DNA from: Brumimicrobium mesophilum
GTDB lineage: Bacteria > Bacteroidota > Bacteroidia > Flavobacteriales_D > Crocinitomicaceae
Direction: 5' to 3'
Assembly: GCF_003025005.1 (NCBI RefSeq)
Contig: NZ_PVSS01000010.1
Span: 62,001 to 126,000, forward strand
DNA length: 64,000 nt
Shown here one piece after another: positions 1 through 9,732 of the stretch (position 1 is the first letter of the stretch; each line of letters opens with the position of its first letter). The notes below the pieces were generated by a model. The model had not been told where the DNA came from. It ran no database searches and saw only the letters and a list, made by a program, of their open reading frames with translations. The position numbers were made by a program, and so were the translations under genes.

Positions 1-821
1 AAACGCTTATTTTCTTTGTAAATTACCTCGGCATATCTTTTTAAACGTTCGGGGTCATTTGAAAAGTCGTTTTGCATTAACATTTCACTTGATAAACCAA
101 TCGTTGAAATCGGTGTTTTTAATTCATGCGTCATATTATTTACAAAATCTGCTTTCACCTCTGAAGTTCTTTTCTGCTTAATTATTACCGAAAGCGAAAA
201 AGCGAAAAAGATCAAGAGCACTCCAACTATAAACGCAACATATAGCCATGGAGAACTTTCTACCTTTAATTTATCACTGGGTTGAGATAATATTTCAGGA
301 AAGAAAACAGTAAAGTAATGACCGTCTCTTTTCCATTCTAAAGCTGGTGATGTAACCCCAATAGAACTATCCGTTTCTGGAGCATAAAGTGAATCTCTAC
401 TAAAACGAATTAAATTTCCATAAACAATGCTGTCATTGTAACAGTCATAAATACCATATTGAAAATTCTGGGTTATACTGTGTTCGTAAAAAGTGCGCTT
501 TAAGAGCTGTTCAAGATAATAAGGATGTAAATTTTCGTTGATATCCACTAAAAAGTAATTGGAACTTTTTTGTTTTACTGCACCATATAAAAATGAGCTA
601 TCTACATGGTGAGATCCTATTTCTTCAACGGCATTACGCAATGCAACCCTAACTGATTCTTCAAACTGTCGAACATTTAAACTGTCCTGACGTTCTTGAA
701 GAATTAACGCATCTTTTTGTGCCTTAATTGTTCGGTTTATCCAGAAAACCTGAACCATCAAAATACTAATAATCGATAATACTCCGATTATGATAACAGC
801 ATTTATGGTCCTTCTATTCAT
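1..821 (-). CDS. Sensor histidine kinase, 3' part beyond window (partial)
   Basis: The reading frame starts with an ATG at 821 and stays open to the left edge, so only about 273 residues are visible. Residues 7-27 form a hydrophobic first membrane segment. A periplasmic region of about 165 residues follows, then a second membrane segment near residues 192-216. The HisKA dimerisation domain then begins, with an H-box reading NNMTHELKTPISTIGL, whose phospho-accepting histidine is about residue 232. This is the standard layout of a membrane sensor kinase that autophosphorylates on His and passes phosphate to a response regulator. The ATPase domain and any partner regulator lie outside the window. 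The sensed signal cannot be read from the sequence. Kinase identity is secure; the pathway is unknown. Confidence 0.93.
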   Translation of the reverse strand, partial: MNRRTINAVIIIGVLSIISILMVQVFWINRTIKAQKDALILQERQDSLNVRQFEESVRVALRNAVEEIGSHHVDSSFLYGAVKQKSSNYFLVDINENLHPYYLEQLLKRTFYEHSITQNFQYGIYDCYNDSIVYGNLIRFSRDSLYAPETDSSIGVTSPALEWKRDGHYFTVFFPEILSQPSDKLKVESSPWLYVAFIVGVLLIFFAFSLSVIIKQKRTSEVKADFVNNMTHELKTPISTIGLSSEMLMQNDFSNDPERLKRYAEVIYKENKR

Positions 822-1070
822 GGCCTAAAAATAAAGAGATTTGAAGTAATAAAGTGTTATTGTCAAGTTAAATTGTAAATCTAAAAAAAGAAATTCTACC
901 GTTAGAAAAATCTATGATTTTGCCAATAGAAGAATTTCCTTTCTCTCTAAACTTGCTTAAGAATAATATCTAAAACCCTTTATTTAAATTCAAGCAATTC
1001 AATATCCGTGTTCTTGCGATTGTTGCCGTCGACAAGCTAATTCATCGAAGGTATCGTGGATGTCGAACTA

Positions 1071-2261
1071 TTAATCAATCACTTTTAATTCTTTTCCTAC
1101 TTTGATGAAAGCAGCAATGGCTTTATCAAGTTGTGCTTTAGAATGTCCCGCTGAAATTTGCGTACGAATTCTAGCTTTTTCTTTAGGTACAACAGGATAA
1201 AAGAATCCTATTGCATAAACTCCTTCGTCTAACAATTTGTCTGCGAACTTTTGAGATAAAGCTGCATCATAAAGCATAATTGGAACAATTGGAGAGTCTC
1301 CCTTCACAATGTCAAATCCTGCCTCTAGAATAGCTTTTTTGAAGTAAGTTGTATTTTCTTCTAAAGTATCTCTCAACTCAGTTGAAGAATTCAAAATCTC
1401 AAAAACTTTTAATGATGCTCCAACAATTGATGGCGCCAAAGAGTTTGAGAATAAATATGGACGAGAACGTTGACGCAACATATCAATCACTTCTTGATTA
1501 GCAACAGTATAACCTCCCATTGCTCCACCTAAAGCTTTTCCTAATGTTCCTGTGATGATATCCACACGGTCCATACAGTCATAATATTCTGGAACTCCAC
1601 GACCTGTTTTTCCAATAAATCCAGCTGAATGACATTCATCACTCATTACAAGTGCATCATATTTATCCGCTAAATCACAAATTTCATTCATTTTTGCGAA
1701 ATCTCCATCCATTGAGAATACTCCGTCTGTAACGATTATTCTATGGCGCTGGTCTTGCGCTTTCTTCAATTGCTCTTCCAAATCAGCCATGTCACTATGC
1801 TTGTAACGGTAACGTTGTGCTTTACACAAACGAACTCCATCAATAATCGAAGCGTGATTCAATTCATCTGAAATAATTGCATCTTCTGCTCCAAACAATG
1901 GCTCAAAAACACCACCATTTGCATCAAACGCAGCAGCATATAAGATTGTATCTTCTTTTCCGTAAAATTCAGCTATTTTGGTTTCTAACTCCTTGTGAAT
2001 ATCCTGTGTTCCACAAATAAAACGCACTGATGACATTCCGAATCCGTGAGTATCTAGTGTATCTTTGGATGCTTGGACAACATCAGGATGAGATGATAAT
2101 CCTAAATAGTTATTGGCACACATAATAACAACTTCATCCCCACTTTTTACTTTTACCGCAGCTCCTTGTGGAGTGACAATGACACGTTCTCTTTTGTAAA
2201 CGCCATCATCTTTTATTTCTTCTAATTCTTTTGCTAAATGATCTTTTAACTTTCCGTACAT
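1071..2261 (-). CDS. kbl: Glycine C-acetyltransferase (2-amino-3-ketobutyrate CoA ligase)
   Basis: This PLP-dependent enzyme cleaves 2-amino-3-ketobutyrate with CoA to glycine and acetyl-CoA, the second step of threonine degradation after threonine dehydrogenase. From the ATG at 2261 it has 397 residues, close to E. coli Kbl. Visible family motifs are [31 protein letters not shown] and [14 protein letters not shown]; the lysine of the last (about residue 242) is the expected Schiff-base residue. The frame can be extended to a TTG at 2285, but that codon lies inside a promoter-like TAGCTTTG (2282-2289), so the ATG is preferred. No tdh gene is next to it. Related alpha-oxoamine synthases (BioF, HemA) are alternatives, but similarity to Kbl is strong over the whole length. 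Confidence 0.96.
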   Translation of the reverse strand: MYGKLKDHLAKELEEIKDDGVYKRERVIVTPQGAAVKVKSGDEVVIMCANNYLGLSSHPDVVQASKDTLDTHGFGMSSVRFICGTQDIHKELETKIAEFYGKEDTILYAAAFDANGGVFEPLFGAEDAIISDELNHASIIDGVRLCKAQRYRYKHSDMADLEEQLKKAQDQRHRIIVTDGVFSMDGDFAKMNEICDLADKYDALVMSDECHSAGFIGKTGRGVPEYYDCMDRVDIITGTLGKALGGAMGGYTVANQEVIDMLRQRSRPYLFSNSLAPSIVGASLKVFEILNSSTELRDTLEENTTYFKKAILEAGFDIVKGDSPIVPIMLYDAALSQKFADKLLDEGVYAIGFFYPVVPKEKARIRTQISAGHSKAQLDKAIAAFIKVGKELKVID

Positions 2262-2281
2262 CTGCTTACTTTTTGTTTCTA

Positions 2282-2289
2282 ACAAAGCT
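2282..2289 (-). promoter_or_regulatory. Putative -7 promoter element for kbl
   Basis: On the minus strand these bases read TAGCTTTG, a match to the Bacteroidota -7 consensus TAnnTTTG. They lie 20 bases before the kbl ATG. No convincing -33 TTTG is seen at the usual distance, so the assignment is tentative. Confidence 0.4.
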
Positions 2290-2757
2290 AAGAATTTTAG
2301 TGGTATCTGAATGAGAAATAACGGATAAATGAAGAACGAAATATGTAAATCTATCCTTTGCCTGAAATTAAAAAAAGAAGACTAAATATGCTAAGACAAC
2401 TCTTTTAGAAGTCAAAATTTTTAAAGAGCCTCTATATTAAATCAAGGGAATTTCAAATTTGTTCTTCTAATCCGAGACTAAAGTCACTTCCTAAATAACT
2501 ACGGAATGTGCGGAGATTACTATCAAAATAAGTGTGATGATGTTCGAAATTCTATTCGAACATCAATTGCAAGAAATCCGCGATAATTCCAATTCAGGTG
2601 AGGTAAAAATTCCGCGAAACATCGCTTTGTTTGAAGTTCTGCTTAGCTTACCAAAACATCCGTCGTGGTGACTGAGCTTATGGAAAGCGACTAAGGCCCG
2701 TGCTCCATTGCAGTGCACAAGCACCAAATCAGACTCAATTCTCCTGCCTCTAGCTTC
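2290..2757. other. Long intergenic region with inverted repeat and a degraded repeat
   Basis: This stretch of about 470 bases between kbl and the 1294-aa gene has no convincing reading frame. It contains an 11-bp perfect inverted repeat at 2538-2565. It also holds GGTGACTGAGC (2667-2677) followed after 15 bases by AAGGCCCG (2693-2700), the same two blocks found in reverse at 61430-61454. No tRNA-like fold or intrinsic terminator was recognised. Confidence 0.5.
2538..2565. repeat. Perfect 11-bp inverted repeat, 6-base loop
   Basis: The arms TGATGTTCGAA (2538-2548) and TTCGAACATCA (2555-2565) are perfect reverse complements around ATTCTA. There is no T-run on either side, so it is not a typical intrinsic terminator. 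It could be an operator or an RNA hairpin. Confidence 0.6.
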
Positions 2758-5700
2758 CTACTTCAACAAATTCACATGACCAACCAAATTTTCTTTATTT
2801 CCTTCGGTATCCTCATAAACAATTTTCCATACATAAGTTCCGTCCTTACAAACTTTCCCACCATAGGTTCCATCCCAAACGCCATTCAAGTCAAAACTTT
2901 CAAAAATCACCTCGCCCCAACGGTCAAAAATCAACAAATGAAAATCTGTGACATTTCCTCCTACAACAAAGAAATTATCATTATTCCCATCTCCGTCTGG
3001 AGTAAATGAATTAGGCACATAAATAATTCCTTCATAATGAATTTCAACCTCATCTCTGGCAATACAACCATTTTCATCTACAAAAGTAACAGTGTAAGCT
3101 GTCGATTTATTAGGGTTTGCAGTCGTATTTTGACATTCAACACATGATAGCGCATTTGGTGGTGACCATGTGTAAGTCCCACCAGGATTACTTCCATTTG
3201 CAGATAGATTTACTGGATCGCCAATAAAACCATAATAATCAGGACTCGCTTGAACAAATGGCTCTGGAAAATGATCAATTACCACCTGCGCCGTCGAACC
3301 ACAACCATAATCATCAGTAATGTAAACAGTATAAACTGTTGGATTATTTGGAGCTGCCGTTGTCATTGATGAATTAGGAGAATTTACAGAAAATGATGGT
3401 TCCCATTGATAAGAAACTCCACCACTCGCCCATAACTGAACAGTATCACCTGGACAAACGAGCGTATCGTTTCCGGCAGCTGGATTCACACCAATAACAT
3501 TAACATAAACACTATCCCTGACTGTTCCACAAATGTTCGAAAACTCAATATAATACCATCGGTCAACTGGTGTGGAAATAACAACACTTTGACCAGTTAT
3601 AGTACTTATATCTATATTTGGTGACCATTCTATTGTAGGCGCATAACTAACTGATAAATTCAAAATGTCGCCTTCACAAACAAAAGCGGTATCAATAACA
3701 TTGGGCTGTGGAGGAGATTGAATAACAGTTACATTTATTTGCTCGGTTAAAGTACAGCCCTGAGCAGTATAAATTTCTACATTATAGGTTGCGTCGAAAT
3801 CCGGTGAAATAAGTAAAGAATCTTCGTTTGTCACCCCTACAATTGATGTAGGCTCTGAACTAGTCCAATTATAAGTTGCTCCTCCACTAGCCCATATCGA
3901 AACCGTGTCTCCCTTACAAATTTCCAAATCGGTAATCGCAGCTGAATTACCTGAGAAAGTAGAAAGTGTTACAGAAATGGTATCTGCTCCGCATGAGTCA
4001 GAAATAATGACTGTAAAAACAGTTGTTGAATCTACGGTTGCAATAGGATTTGGAGAATTAGGATTATCTAGAAACATTGCAGGAGACCATTCATAGACTG
4101 CACCTCCTGAAGCTTCAAGTTGATAGGAATCTCCGGGACAAATTGCTCCTACAGGCTGAACAACAGCACCACTAAAATCTCCAATTTCAATTTCTAAATA
4201 ACTCGTATCAGGTACAAAACATCCATTTTGATCTTTTGCTACTAACATAATATTATAAGTTCCAGCAGATGTATAAATGTGAAATGGATCCGATAATGTA
4301 CTGGTTGTCCCGTCACCAAAATCCCAGAAAAATTCATTTCCATTTTGAGAATTGTTAGTGAAAAAAGTGGTGTCATTCGCACAATTTAATACATCAGGTA
4401 TTGATAAAGCTGAGAGAATCGAACCCAAATCGAATTTCCATGCAGCTAAATTACAATTTGAACTATTGTTGGTTTCGGAATACGCACCTGGAGTAGTTGT
4501 AAATCCAAAAGTAGTTCCCCCACACGCTCCACAAACAGCATGATAAATTCTACCCTGCTTATCAAATCTACTTGTTCCACCATCCACGTGGTTAGCACTA
4601 CTTCCAACTCCCCCCATGAATGTTCCATAATTAAAATTAACCGCATTCTCAGAAAGTACTCCAATATAAAAATTGCTTCCATTGGTGTTTGATTGGTAAG
4701 CATTTGCCGTGGTTGGAAACCCATTAGAGGTACTACCAGTAGCTTGAACCGTCTGATTTGTATTTCCTCCCCATCCAGTATAATAAATCTCATTACAATT
4801 GGAAACCAAAAAAGCTGTAGGTGAAATCTCAACAGTATTATTTCCACCACCAACCAGTGTTGACCAATTTAAAGTGGCTAGATTTGTTGAATATTGACGG
4901 ATAAACTGACCGGAATTTGGATTGCTATACACTCCTGAACTGATTGGCATTGCTCCAGCAGTTTGACCAAAAGCATAAACACGATCTGTTTGATCCAGTT
5001 GCACGAAAAATGACTGGTCATAGGAAGATGTTCCAATATATGTACCACTGATTAAATTTGAAGTGGTTCCGTTCATTCTAACAATATATCCATCTCCCGA
5101 TCCTCCTTGAAAAGTTGTTTGATGACCTCCTGTTGCCGGAAAATTTATTGATTGCGTACCACCACTAACATAAATATCATTGGTAGAGGAAACTTGAATC
5201 GAATAACCAGCATCATCACCTGAACCACCTAGGTAAGTTGACCAGATTAATGTTGATAAATTTGGATTAAATTTAGCGACAATAGCATCCTGATTCCCCC
5301 CAAGTGAATTATCATATCCATTTACTATTGGGAAATCTGCAGATTCAGTTGAACTAGTAATTAATACATCACCATTTTGATCTAAGATAATTTCACCTCT
5401 AAAAACATCGCCATAATTATAGTTCAAACTGCTCACATTTAGCCCATCATTTTCACTCCCCCCTATTAACGTACTTGCCAATAAAGCAGAACCATTGGCA
5501 TTCAATTTTGCAACAACAATGTCTGTTCCATTAAAAGAAATGGAAATTTGAGAAGTCGTTGTTCCTCCATTATGAGTTGTTTGATATGCGTTTGCAGAAG
5601 TAGGAAAATCGGTTGAAGTGGTCACCCCTAAAATATAAAGCTCTCCTAAACTATTCGTAATTATTGAATTTGGTGTTTCATTTCCATTTCCTCCAATATA

Positions 5701-6642
5701 GGTTGAGTACATTAAATTTGTTCCATCACTTGAAAACTTGCTGATCCCAATATCTATTTGATATAATCCGAAACCACCATTATAAGTACCATCATATGCT
5801 CCAGTAGAAATTGGATAACCTGTTCCAAATACAATTCCACCTGCATATAAATTTGCATCATCATCAGGAGCAGCAGTAAAACCCCAATTATCTGATGTTG
5901 ACCCCGTAAAGGTTGAAAAAGTCAAACTTGGGTCAATAACCAATGCCGAAGTTGTATCATATCCATCTGGAAAATAATAACTAATTGTATCTTCTTTAAG
6001 TTCAAATTCAGAATTTACTATTGCACTTTCACCTTCAGCAGATTCATTCCAAACCTCTAACCCATTCTCAATGATAGGACCAAAACGAGTATTTATTTTA
6101 ATTTCACCTTCGTCTAATTCCAAACTTTCCATTCCTTCATGGAATATCTGAATAATTGAAGGGTCAACCCCCGCTTCAACTTCAAAAGAATATTTGATAC
6201 TTTCTAGTGTTTTTTCTAACACCATATCAATCCCTGGATAATAATCAATAAAACGCAAAGACTTATATGACAACACATTAGATTGCCATTTCGACTGATC
6301 ATTGCCAAGAAAATAGTTCTTATAGAAAGTAGAACTGTCGGTTTCAACAACTTCACCTTTCCATGAAGAATTTATAAAATGACTGTGAACCGTATGGTGT
6401 TCAACTAGATCAACTGAATCTCCATGATGAGCTGCGTGATAAACATCTCCAAGATTACTTAATGCGTAGGTAAATTTATCTTTTTCAATGAAGAAATCTC
6501 CTTTGAGCAAGCCTACTTTATATAAAATCTTGCTATCCCACTGACCTCTATTGGGTTCAAACCACGATTCACCATCTTGACCAAAAGCATTTGGTGCAAG
6601 AGATAAAAGTAGTAGCCAAAAAAGTATTAATCTGGTCATCAT
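2758..6642 (-). CDS. Secreted SBBP-repeat / PKD protein with T9SS type B sorting domain
   Basis: This is a 1294-residue exported protein. Residues 1-21 are a signal peptide ending near AFGQ. Residues of about 25-235 form the N-terminal domain often found before SBBP repeats in Bacteroidota (it begins WFEPNRGQWDSKILYKV). Residues of about 250-760 hold beta-propeller-type SBBP repeats with recurring YSTYIGG / WSTYLGG motifs. A PKD domain (FFWDFGDGT) lies near residue 820, followed by several Ig-like modules with a recurring WSP/WxSP core. The last 90 residues are the gliding-motility-associated C-terminal domain, with VPNSFTPDGDGNND, FDRWGE and DGTYVWK. The family is known to be exported by T9SS and held at or released from the surface. 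An adhesin or surface-structure role is inference. The gene is transcribed divergently from purF. Confidence 0.92.
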   Translation of the reverse strand: MMTRLILFWLLLLSLAPNAFGQDGESWFEPNRGQWDSKILYKVGLLKGDFFIEKDKFTYALSNLGDVYHAAHHGDSVDLVEHHTVHSHFINSSWKGEVVETDSSTFYKNYFLGNDQSKWQSNVLSYKSLRFIDYYPGIDMVLEKTLESIKYSFEVEAGVDPSIIQIFHEGMESLELDEGEIKINTRFGPIIENGLEVWNESAEGESAIVNSEFELKEDTISYYFPDGYDTTSALVIDPSLTFSTFTGSTSDNWGFTAAPDDDANLYAGGIVFGTGYPISTGAYDGTYNGGFGLYQIDIGISKFSSDGTNLMYSTYIGGNGNETPNSIITNSLGELYILGVTTSTDFPTSANAYQTTHNGGTTTSQISISFNGTDIVVAKLNANGSALLASTLIGGSENDGLNVSSLNYNYGDVFRGEIILDQNGDVLITSSTESADFPIVNGYDNSLGGNQDAIVAKFNPNLSTLIWSTYLGGSGDDAGYSIQVSSTNDIYVSGGTQSINFPATGGHQTTFQGGSGDGYIVRMNGTTSNLISGTYIGTSSYDQSFFVQLDQTDRVYAFGQTAGAMPISSGVYSNPNSGQFIRQYSTNLATLNWSTLVGGGNNTVEISPTAFLVSNCNEIYYTGWGGNTNQTVQATGSTSNGFPTTANAYQSNTNGSNFYIGVLSENAVNFNYGTFMGGVGSSANHVDGGTSRFDKQGRIYHAVCGACGGTTFGFTTTPGAYSETNNSSNCNLAAWKFDLGSILSALSIPDVLNCANDTTFFTNNSQNGNEFFWDFGDGTTSTLSDPFHIYTSAGTYNIMLVAKDQNGCFVPDTSYLEIEIGDFSGAVVQPVGAICPGDSYQLEASGGAVYEWSPAMFLDNPNSPNPIATVDSTTVFTVIISDSCGADTISVTLSTFSGNSAAITDLEICKGDTVSIWASGGATYNWTSSEPTSIVGVTNEDSLLISPDFDATYNVEIYTAQGCTLTEQINVTVIQSPPQPNVIDTAFVCEGDILNLSVSYAPTIEWSPNIDISTITGQSVVISTPVDRWYYIEFSNICGTVRDSVYVNVIGVNPAAGNDTLVCPGDTVQLWASGGVSYQWEPSFSVNSPNSSMTTAAPNNPTVYTVYITDDYGCGSTAQVVIDHFPEPFVQASPDYYGFIGDPVNLSANGSNPGGTYTWSPPNALSCVECQNTTANPNKSTAYTVTFVDENGCIARDEVEIHYEGIIYVPNSFTPDGDGNNDNFFVVGGNVTDFHLLIFDRWGEVIFESFDLNGVWDGTYGGKVCKDGTYVWKIVYEDTEGNKENLVGHVNLLK

Positions 6643-6643
6643 T

Positions 6644-6672
6644 CAAATATACGAAATGTAAAAACATTCCAA
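6644..6672 (-). promoter_or_regulatory. Putative promoter of the SBBP/T9SS gene, giving a leaderless or near-leaderless mRNA
   Basis: On the minus strand a TTG (6672-6670) is followed after 18 bases by TATATTTG (6651-6644), matching the Bacteroidota -33/-7 pattern. The -7 box ends one base before the ATG at 6642, and a second ATG follows at 6639. If transcription starts 4-8 bases after the box, the mRNA has essentially no leader. Confidence 0.55.
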
Positions 6673-6764
6673 GTTACCGATAAATAAATAAAATCTATAA
6701 GTAAGACTGTTTCCTATGGTGATTCGTTGCTTTTTTTAATGATTTAGTAACACTCTTCTATTTT

Positions 6765-6798
6765 TTTGCGGTTAAAAGATTTTTTAAAAGTATTTTTG
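6765..6798 (+). promoter_or_regulatory. Putative promoter of purF
   Basis: TTTG (6765-6768) and TATTTTTG (6791-6798) are 22 bases apart and match the Bacteroidota -33 and TAnnTTTG -7 elements. The predicted start falls around 6804, giving a leader of about 15 bases before the ATG at 6820. This also argues against the in-frame TTG at 6766 as translation start. Confidence 0.55.
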
Positions 6799-6819
6799 CA
6801 AAAGAAAAATATCAAGTCC

Positions 6820-8721
6820 ATGAGTGATGCAATCAAGCATGAGTGCGGAATAGCACTTCTTCGTTTAAAAAAACCTTTAGAATATTACATAGATAAATAT
6901 GGGACAGCCTTTTACGGCTTGAACAAAATGTATCTATTAATGGAAAAACAGCACAATCGTGGTCAAGATGGTGCTGGTTTAGCTAATATCAAACTGGATA
7001 TGAAACCAGGTGAACGCTATATTTCTAGAAGTAGATCTGTTGATCCGAAACCTATTCAAGATATTTTCACAACGATTAATAGTCGTTTTGAGGAAATCGC
7101 GGAGCACAGTCCTGAGAAATTAAAGGATGTTGACTATTTAAAGAAAAATGTCGGTTTTACAGGAGAATTATTCTTAGGGCATCTGCGCTATGGAACTTCT
7201 GGAAAAAACGGAATTGAAAGTTGTCACCCATTTTTGCGTCAAAACAATTGGATGACAAGAAATCTTGTTGTTGCAGGAAATTTCAACTTGACCAATGTAG
7301 ATGAACTATTCGATGTACTTTCAAACTTGGGCCAGCATCCAAAAGAGAAATCTGATACTGTAACAGTCTTAGAAAAAATCGGGCATTTCTTAGATGTTGA
7401 GAACGAAGGTTTATTTAAGCAGTATAAGACTCAAGGATATAATAACAAAGAAATTACATCGAAAATAGCTGAACACCTTGATATTGAAAAAATATTGAAA
7501 CGTGCTTCAGAAGATTGGGATGGTGGATATACAATGTCTGGATTGTTTGGACATGGTGATGCATTCGTTTTAAGAGATCCTGCAGGAATACGTCCAGCTT
7601 TTTGGTATGAAGATGAAGAAATTTGCGTTGTAACTTCAGAACGCCCAGTTATTCAAACAGCCTTCAACCTCAAGAAAGAAGATATTAAGGAATTGAAACC
7701 TGGTCATGCATTAATTATCAAAAAATCAGGACAATTAGATGAAGTCAAAATTAACGAACCTACCGAAAGAAAGGCTTGTTCTTTTGAACGTATATATTTC
7801 TCAAGGGGAAATGATTACGACATTTATAAAGAAAGAAAACTATTAGGTCAGTTTCTTATTCCACAAATTATTGAAAGTATCAATAATGAATTAGACGATT
7901 CTGTTTTCTCTTTTATTCCAAACACTGCAGAAATGTCATTCTATGGAATGATGAAAGGTTTGGAAGATTTCCTTAATGTAGAAAAGATGGAAGCCATCAA
8001 AGCATTAGGAAGTGAAATGACTGATGAGAAATTATCTCAAATCCTAACACGCAAAACACGTTTTGAGAAAATAGCAATAAAAGACGCCAAATTAAGAACA
8101 TTCATCACGCAGGAAGATGCAAGAGATGAAATGGTGGCTCATGTTTATGATATCACATATGGAACGGTAAAACGCAACGTTGATAATTTGGTCGTTATTG
8201 ATGACTCCATTGTTCGTGGAACAACGTTGAAACAAAGTATCTTGCGCATATTAGATCGATTGGAACCTAAGAAAATCGTAGTTGTTTCTTCAGCTCCTCA
8301 AATTCGCTATCCAGATTGCTATGGAATTGACATGGCTAAAATGAGTGACTTTATCGCCTTTGAAGCAGCTATTGAATTGCTAAAAGAAACAGGAAAAGCA
8401 TTTATTATTGATGAAGTTTATAAAAAATGTAAGGAACAACAAACATTCCCTAAAGAACAAATCAAGAACTATGTAAAAGATATTTACAAACCATTTACTG
8501 CCAATGAAATATCTGCAAAAATCGCGGAACTATTAACTCCAATAGACATGAATTCTGAGGTTGAAATAGTTTACCAAACAATAGAAAACCTTCATAAAGC
8601 TTGTCCAGATAATCTTGGAGATTGGTATTTCACAGGAAATTATCCAACTCCAGGTGGAAACAAAGTTGTAAATAGAGCATTTATAAATTACATTGAGGGT
8701 ATTGGCGGTCGCGCATACTAA
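6820..8721 (+). CDS. purF: Amidophosphoribosyltransferase family protein, long Bacteroidota form
   Basis: PurF moves the amide nitrogen of glutamine onto PRPP, the first committed step of purine synthesis. The N-terminal class II glutaminase domain starts at the cysteine of MSDAIKHECGIALL (Cys9), so a short propeptide must be removed for that cysteine to become N-terminal. GHLRYGTSG and the FVLRDPAGIRPAFW region are typical of the glutaminase half. The PRPP-binding loop is seen as LVVIDDSIVRGTTLK near residues 464-478. At 633 residues it is longer than E. coli or Bacillus PurF (about 475-505), with insertions in both halves and a C-terminal tail. A purF-related paralogue with another role cannot be excluded, but both active-site signatures are present. 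The start is the ATG at 6820; an in-frame TTG at 6766 lies in the promoter. Confidence 0.88.
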   Translation: MSDAIKHECGIALLRLKKPLEYYIDKYGTAFYGLNKMYLLMEKQHNRGQDGAGLANIKLDMKPGERYISRSRSVDPKPIQDIFTTINSRFEEIAEHSPEKLKDVDYLKKNVGFTGELFLGHLRYGTSGKNGIESCHPFLRQNNWMTRNLVVAGNFNLTNVDELFDVLSNLGQHPKEKSDTVTVLEKIGHFLDVENEGLFKQYKTQGYNNKEITSKIAEHLDIEKILKRASEDWDGGYTMSGLFGHGDAFVLRDPAGIRPAFWYEDEEICVVTSERPVIQTAFNLKKEDIKELKPGHALIIKKSGQLDEVKINEPTERKACSFERIYFSRGNDYDIYKERKLLGQFLIPQIIESINNELDDSVFSFIPNTAEMSFYGMMKGLEDFLNVEKMEAIKALGSEMTDEKLSQILTRKTRFEKIAIKDAKLRTFITQEDARDEMVAHVYDITYGTVKRNVDNLVVIDDSIVRGTTLKQSILRILDRLEPKKIVVVSSAPQIRYPDCYGIDMAKMSDFIAFEAAIELLKETGKAFIIDEVYKKCKEQQTFPKEQIKNYVKDIYKPFTANEISAKIAELLTPIDMNSEVEIVYQTIENLHKACPDNLGDWYFTGNYPTPGGNKVVNRAFINYIEGIGGRAY

Positions 8722-8835
8722 TTATTTATTTGAAAGAAAAAATCAAAAAATAAAGTGTTGATTTCAAAATAGAGCATAAGCAATTAAAGAATAATTATGC
8801 TAAGCGAGGTCTTAAACAATAAGTAAACAGTAACT

Positions 8836-9732
8836 ATGAAAAAGCAAACAGCTGTATTTTTCTATATTCTAGGAGTTTATGTTGTTTTGCAATTCATTTG
8901 GTGGGGTTACCATCTTATAGAACTTTCATCCGAAATACATCCAAACAACTCTCCTAACAAGAGGGTTGTTATGGTTATTGGCGAAGGACTTGTATTTTTC
9001 GTGATACTCATGTTCGGTTTATGGAAAATTAGGGCTTCAATTCAGAAAGAAATGAAAATGTCTAAAAGGCAAAATAATTTCCTACTTTCAGTTACTCACG
9101 AATTGAAAACACCTTTAACTTCCAATAAGCTTTATCTTCAAACATTACTGAAACGAAAAAATCTTGAAAGAGGTCAACAAGAAGAAATGCTATCGCAAGC
9201 GATAACTGAAAACAAGCGCTTGGAGGATATGATTGAAAATATTCTTACAGCCACAAGAATTGAAAACCATAGATTGCAACTTAATTTTGAAGAGTTAAAT
9301 TTAAGTCGAGAAATGACTCAAATAGTTGATAAATGGTCCAAATCTCGGGTTCCAGTTCTACTTTCAATTGAAGAAAACATCATTACAAAAGTTGACTTAT
9401 TTGTAATCGAAACAGTTTTGCATAACCTTCTTGAGAATGCCTTAAAATATTCGGGAGATAATCCGAAAATTGAGGTTTACATGACGAAGACAAATAAAAC
9501 AATTACGTGGGGAGTTAAAGACAACGGTAAAGGAATCGATCCCAACATGAAAAGTGATATTTTCAAGAAATTTGTTCGCATTGGAAACGAAGAAACTCGA
9601 GCTCAAAAAGGTACAGGATTAGGATTATACATTGTAAAAAACCTGCTTGTATTTCATGGCGACACAATTCACTATTTGCCGAATAAACCTCAAGGAGCGC
9701 ATTTTAAAATCACAAGAAATGAAAGAAAGTAA
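8836..9732 (+). CDS. Orphan membrane sensor histidine kinase
   Basis: This is a compact 298-residue kinase. Two membrane segments (about residues 8-27 and 44-66) are separated by only some 16 residues, so it has almost no periplasmic sensor. The HisKA H-box reads SVTHELKTPLTSN with His88. The ATPase domain shows an N-box HNLLENALKYS (about 199-209), DNGKGID (about 231) and a G2 box KGTGLGLYIV. No response regulator is adjacent. Its 3' end overlaps the start of gpmI by 14 bases, so the two are probably co-transcribed and translationally coupled. With so small an extracytoplasmic part, the input may be within the membrane or cytoplasmic; that is inference. Confidence 0.93.
   Translation: MKKQTAVFFYILGVYVVLQFIWWGYHLIELSSEIHPNNSPNKRVVMVIGEGLVFFVILMFGLWKIRASIQKEMKMSKRQNNFLLSVTHELKTPLTSNKLYLQTLLKRKNLERGQQEEMLSQAITENKRLEDMIENILTATRIENHRLQLNFEELNLSREMTQIVDKWSKSRVPVLLSIEENIITKVDLFVIETVLHNLLENALKYSGDNPKIEVYMTKTNKTITWGVKDNGKGIDPNMKSDIFKKFVRIGNEETRAQKGTGLGLYIVKNLLVFHGDTIHYLPNKPQGAHFKITRNERK

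Noticed and set aside
2262-2285. TTG at 2285 as the start of kbl
   Set aside because: It lies in a TAnnTTTG promoter match and adds residues absent from Kbl proteins; the ATG at 2261 fits the family.
2713-3009. 98-codon plus-strand frame at the end of the 1294-aa gene
   Set aside because: It lies opposite the type B sorting domain, which is strongly supported, and the translation has no features.
4446-4853. 135-codon open frame on the minus strand inside the SBBP gene
   Set aside because: It overlaps the real gene in another frame and reads as low-complexity hydrophobic sequence with no motif; it is a shadow of the SBBP repeats.
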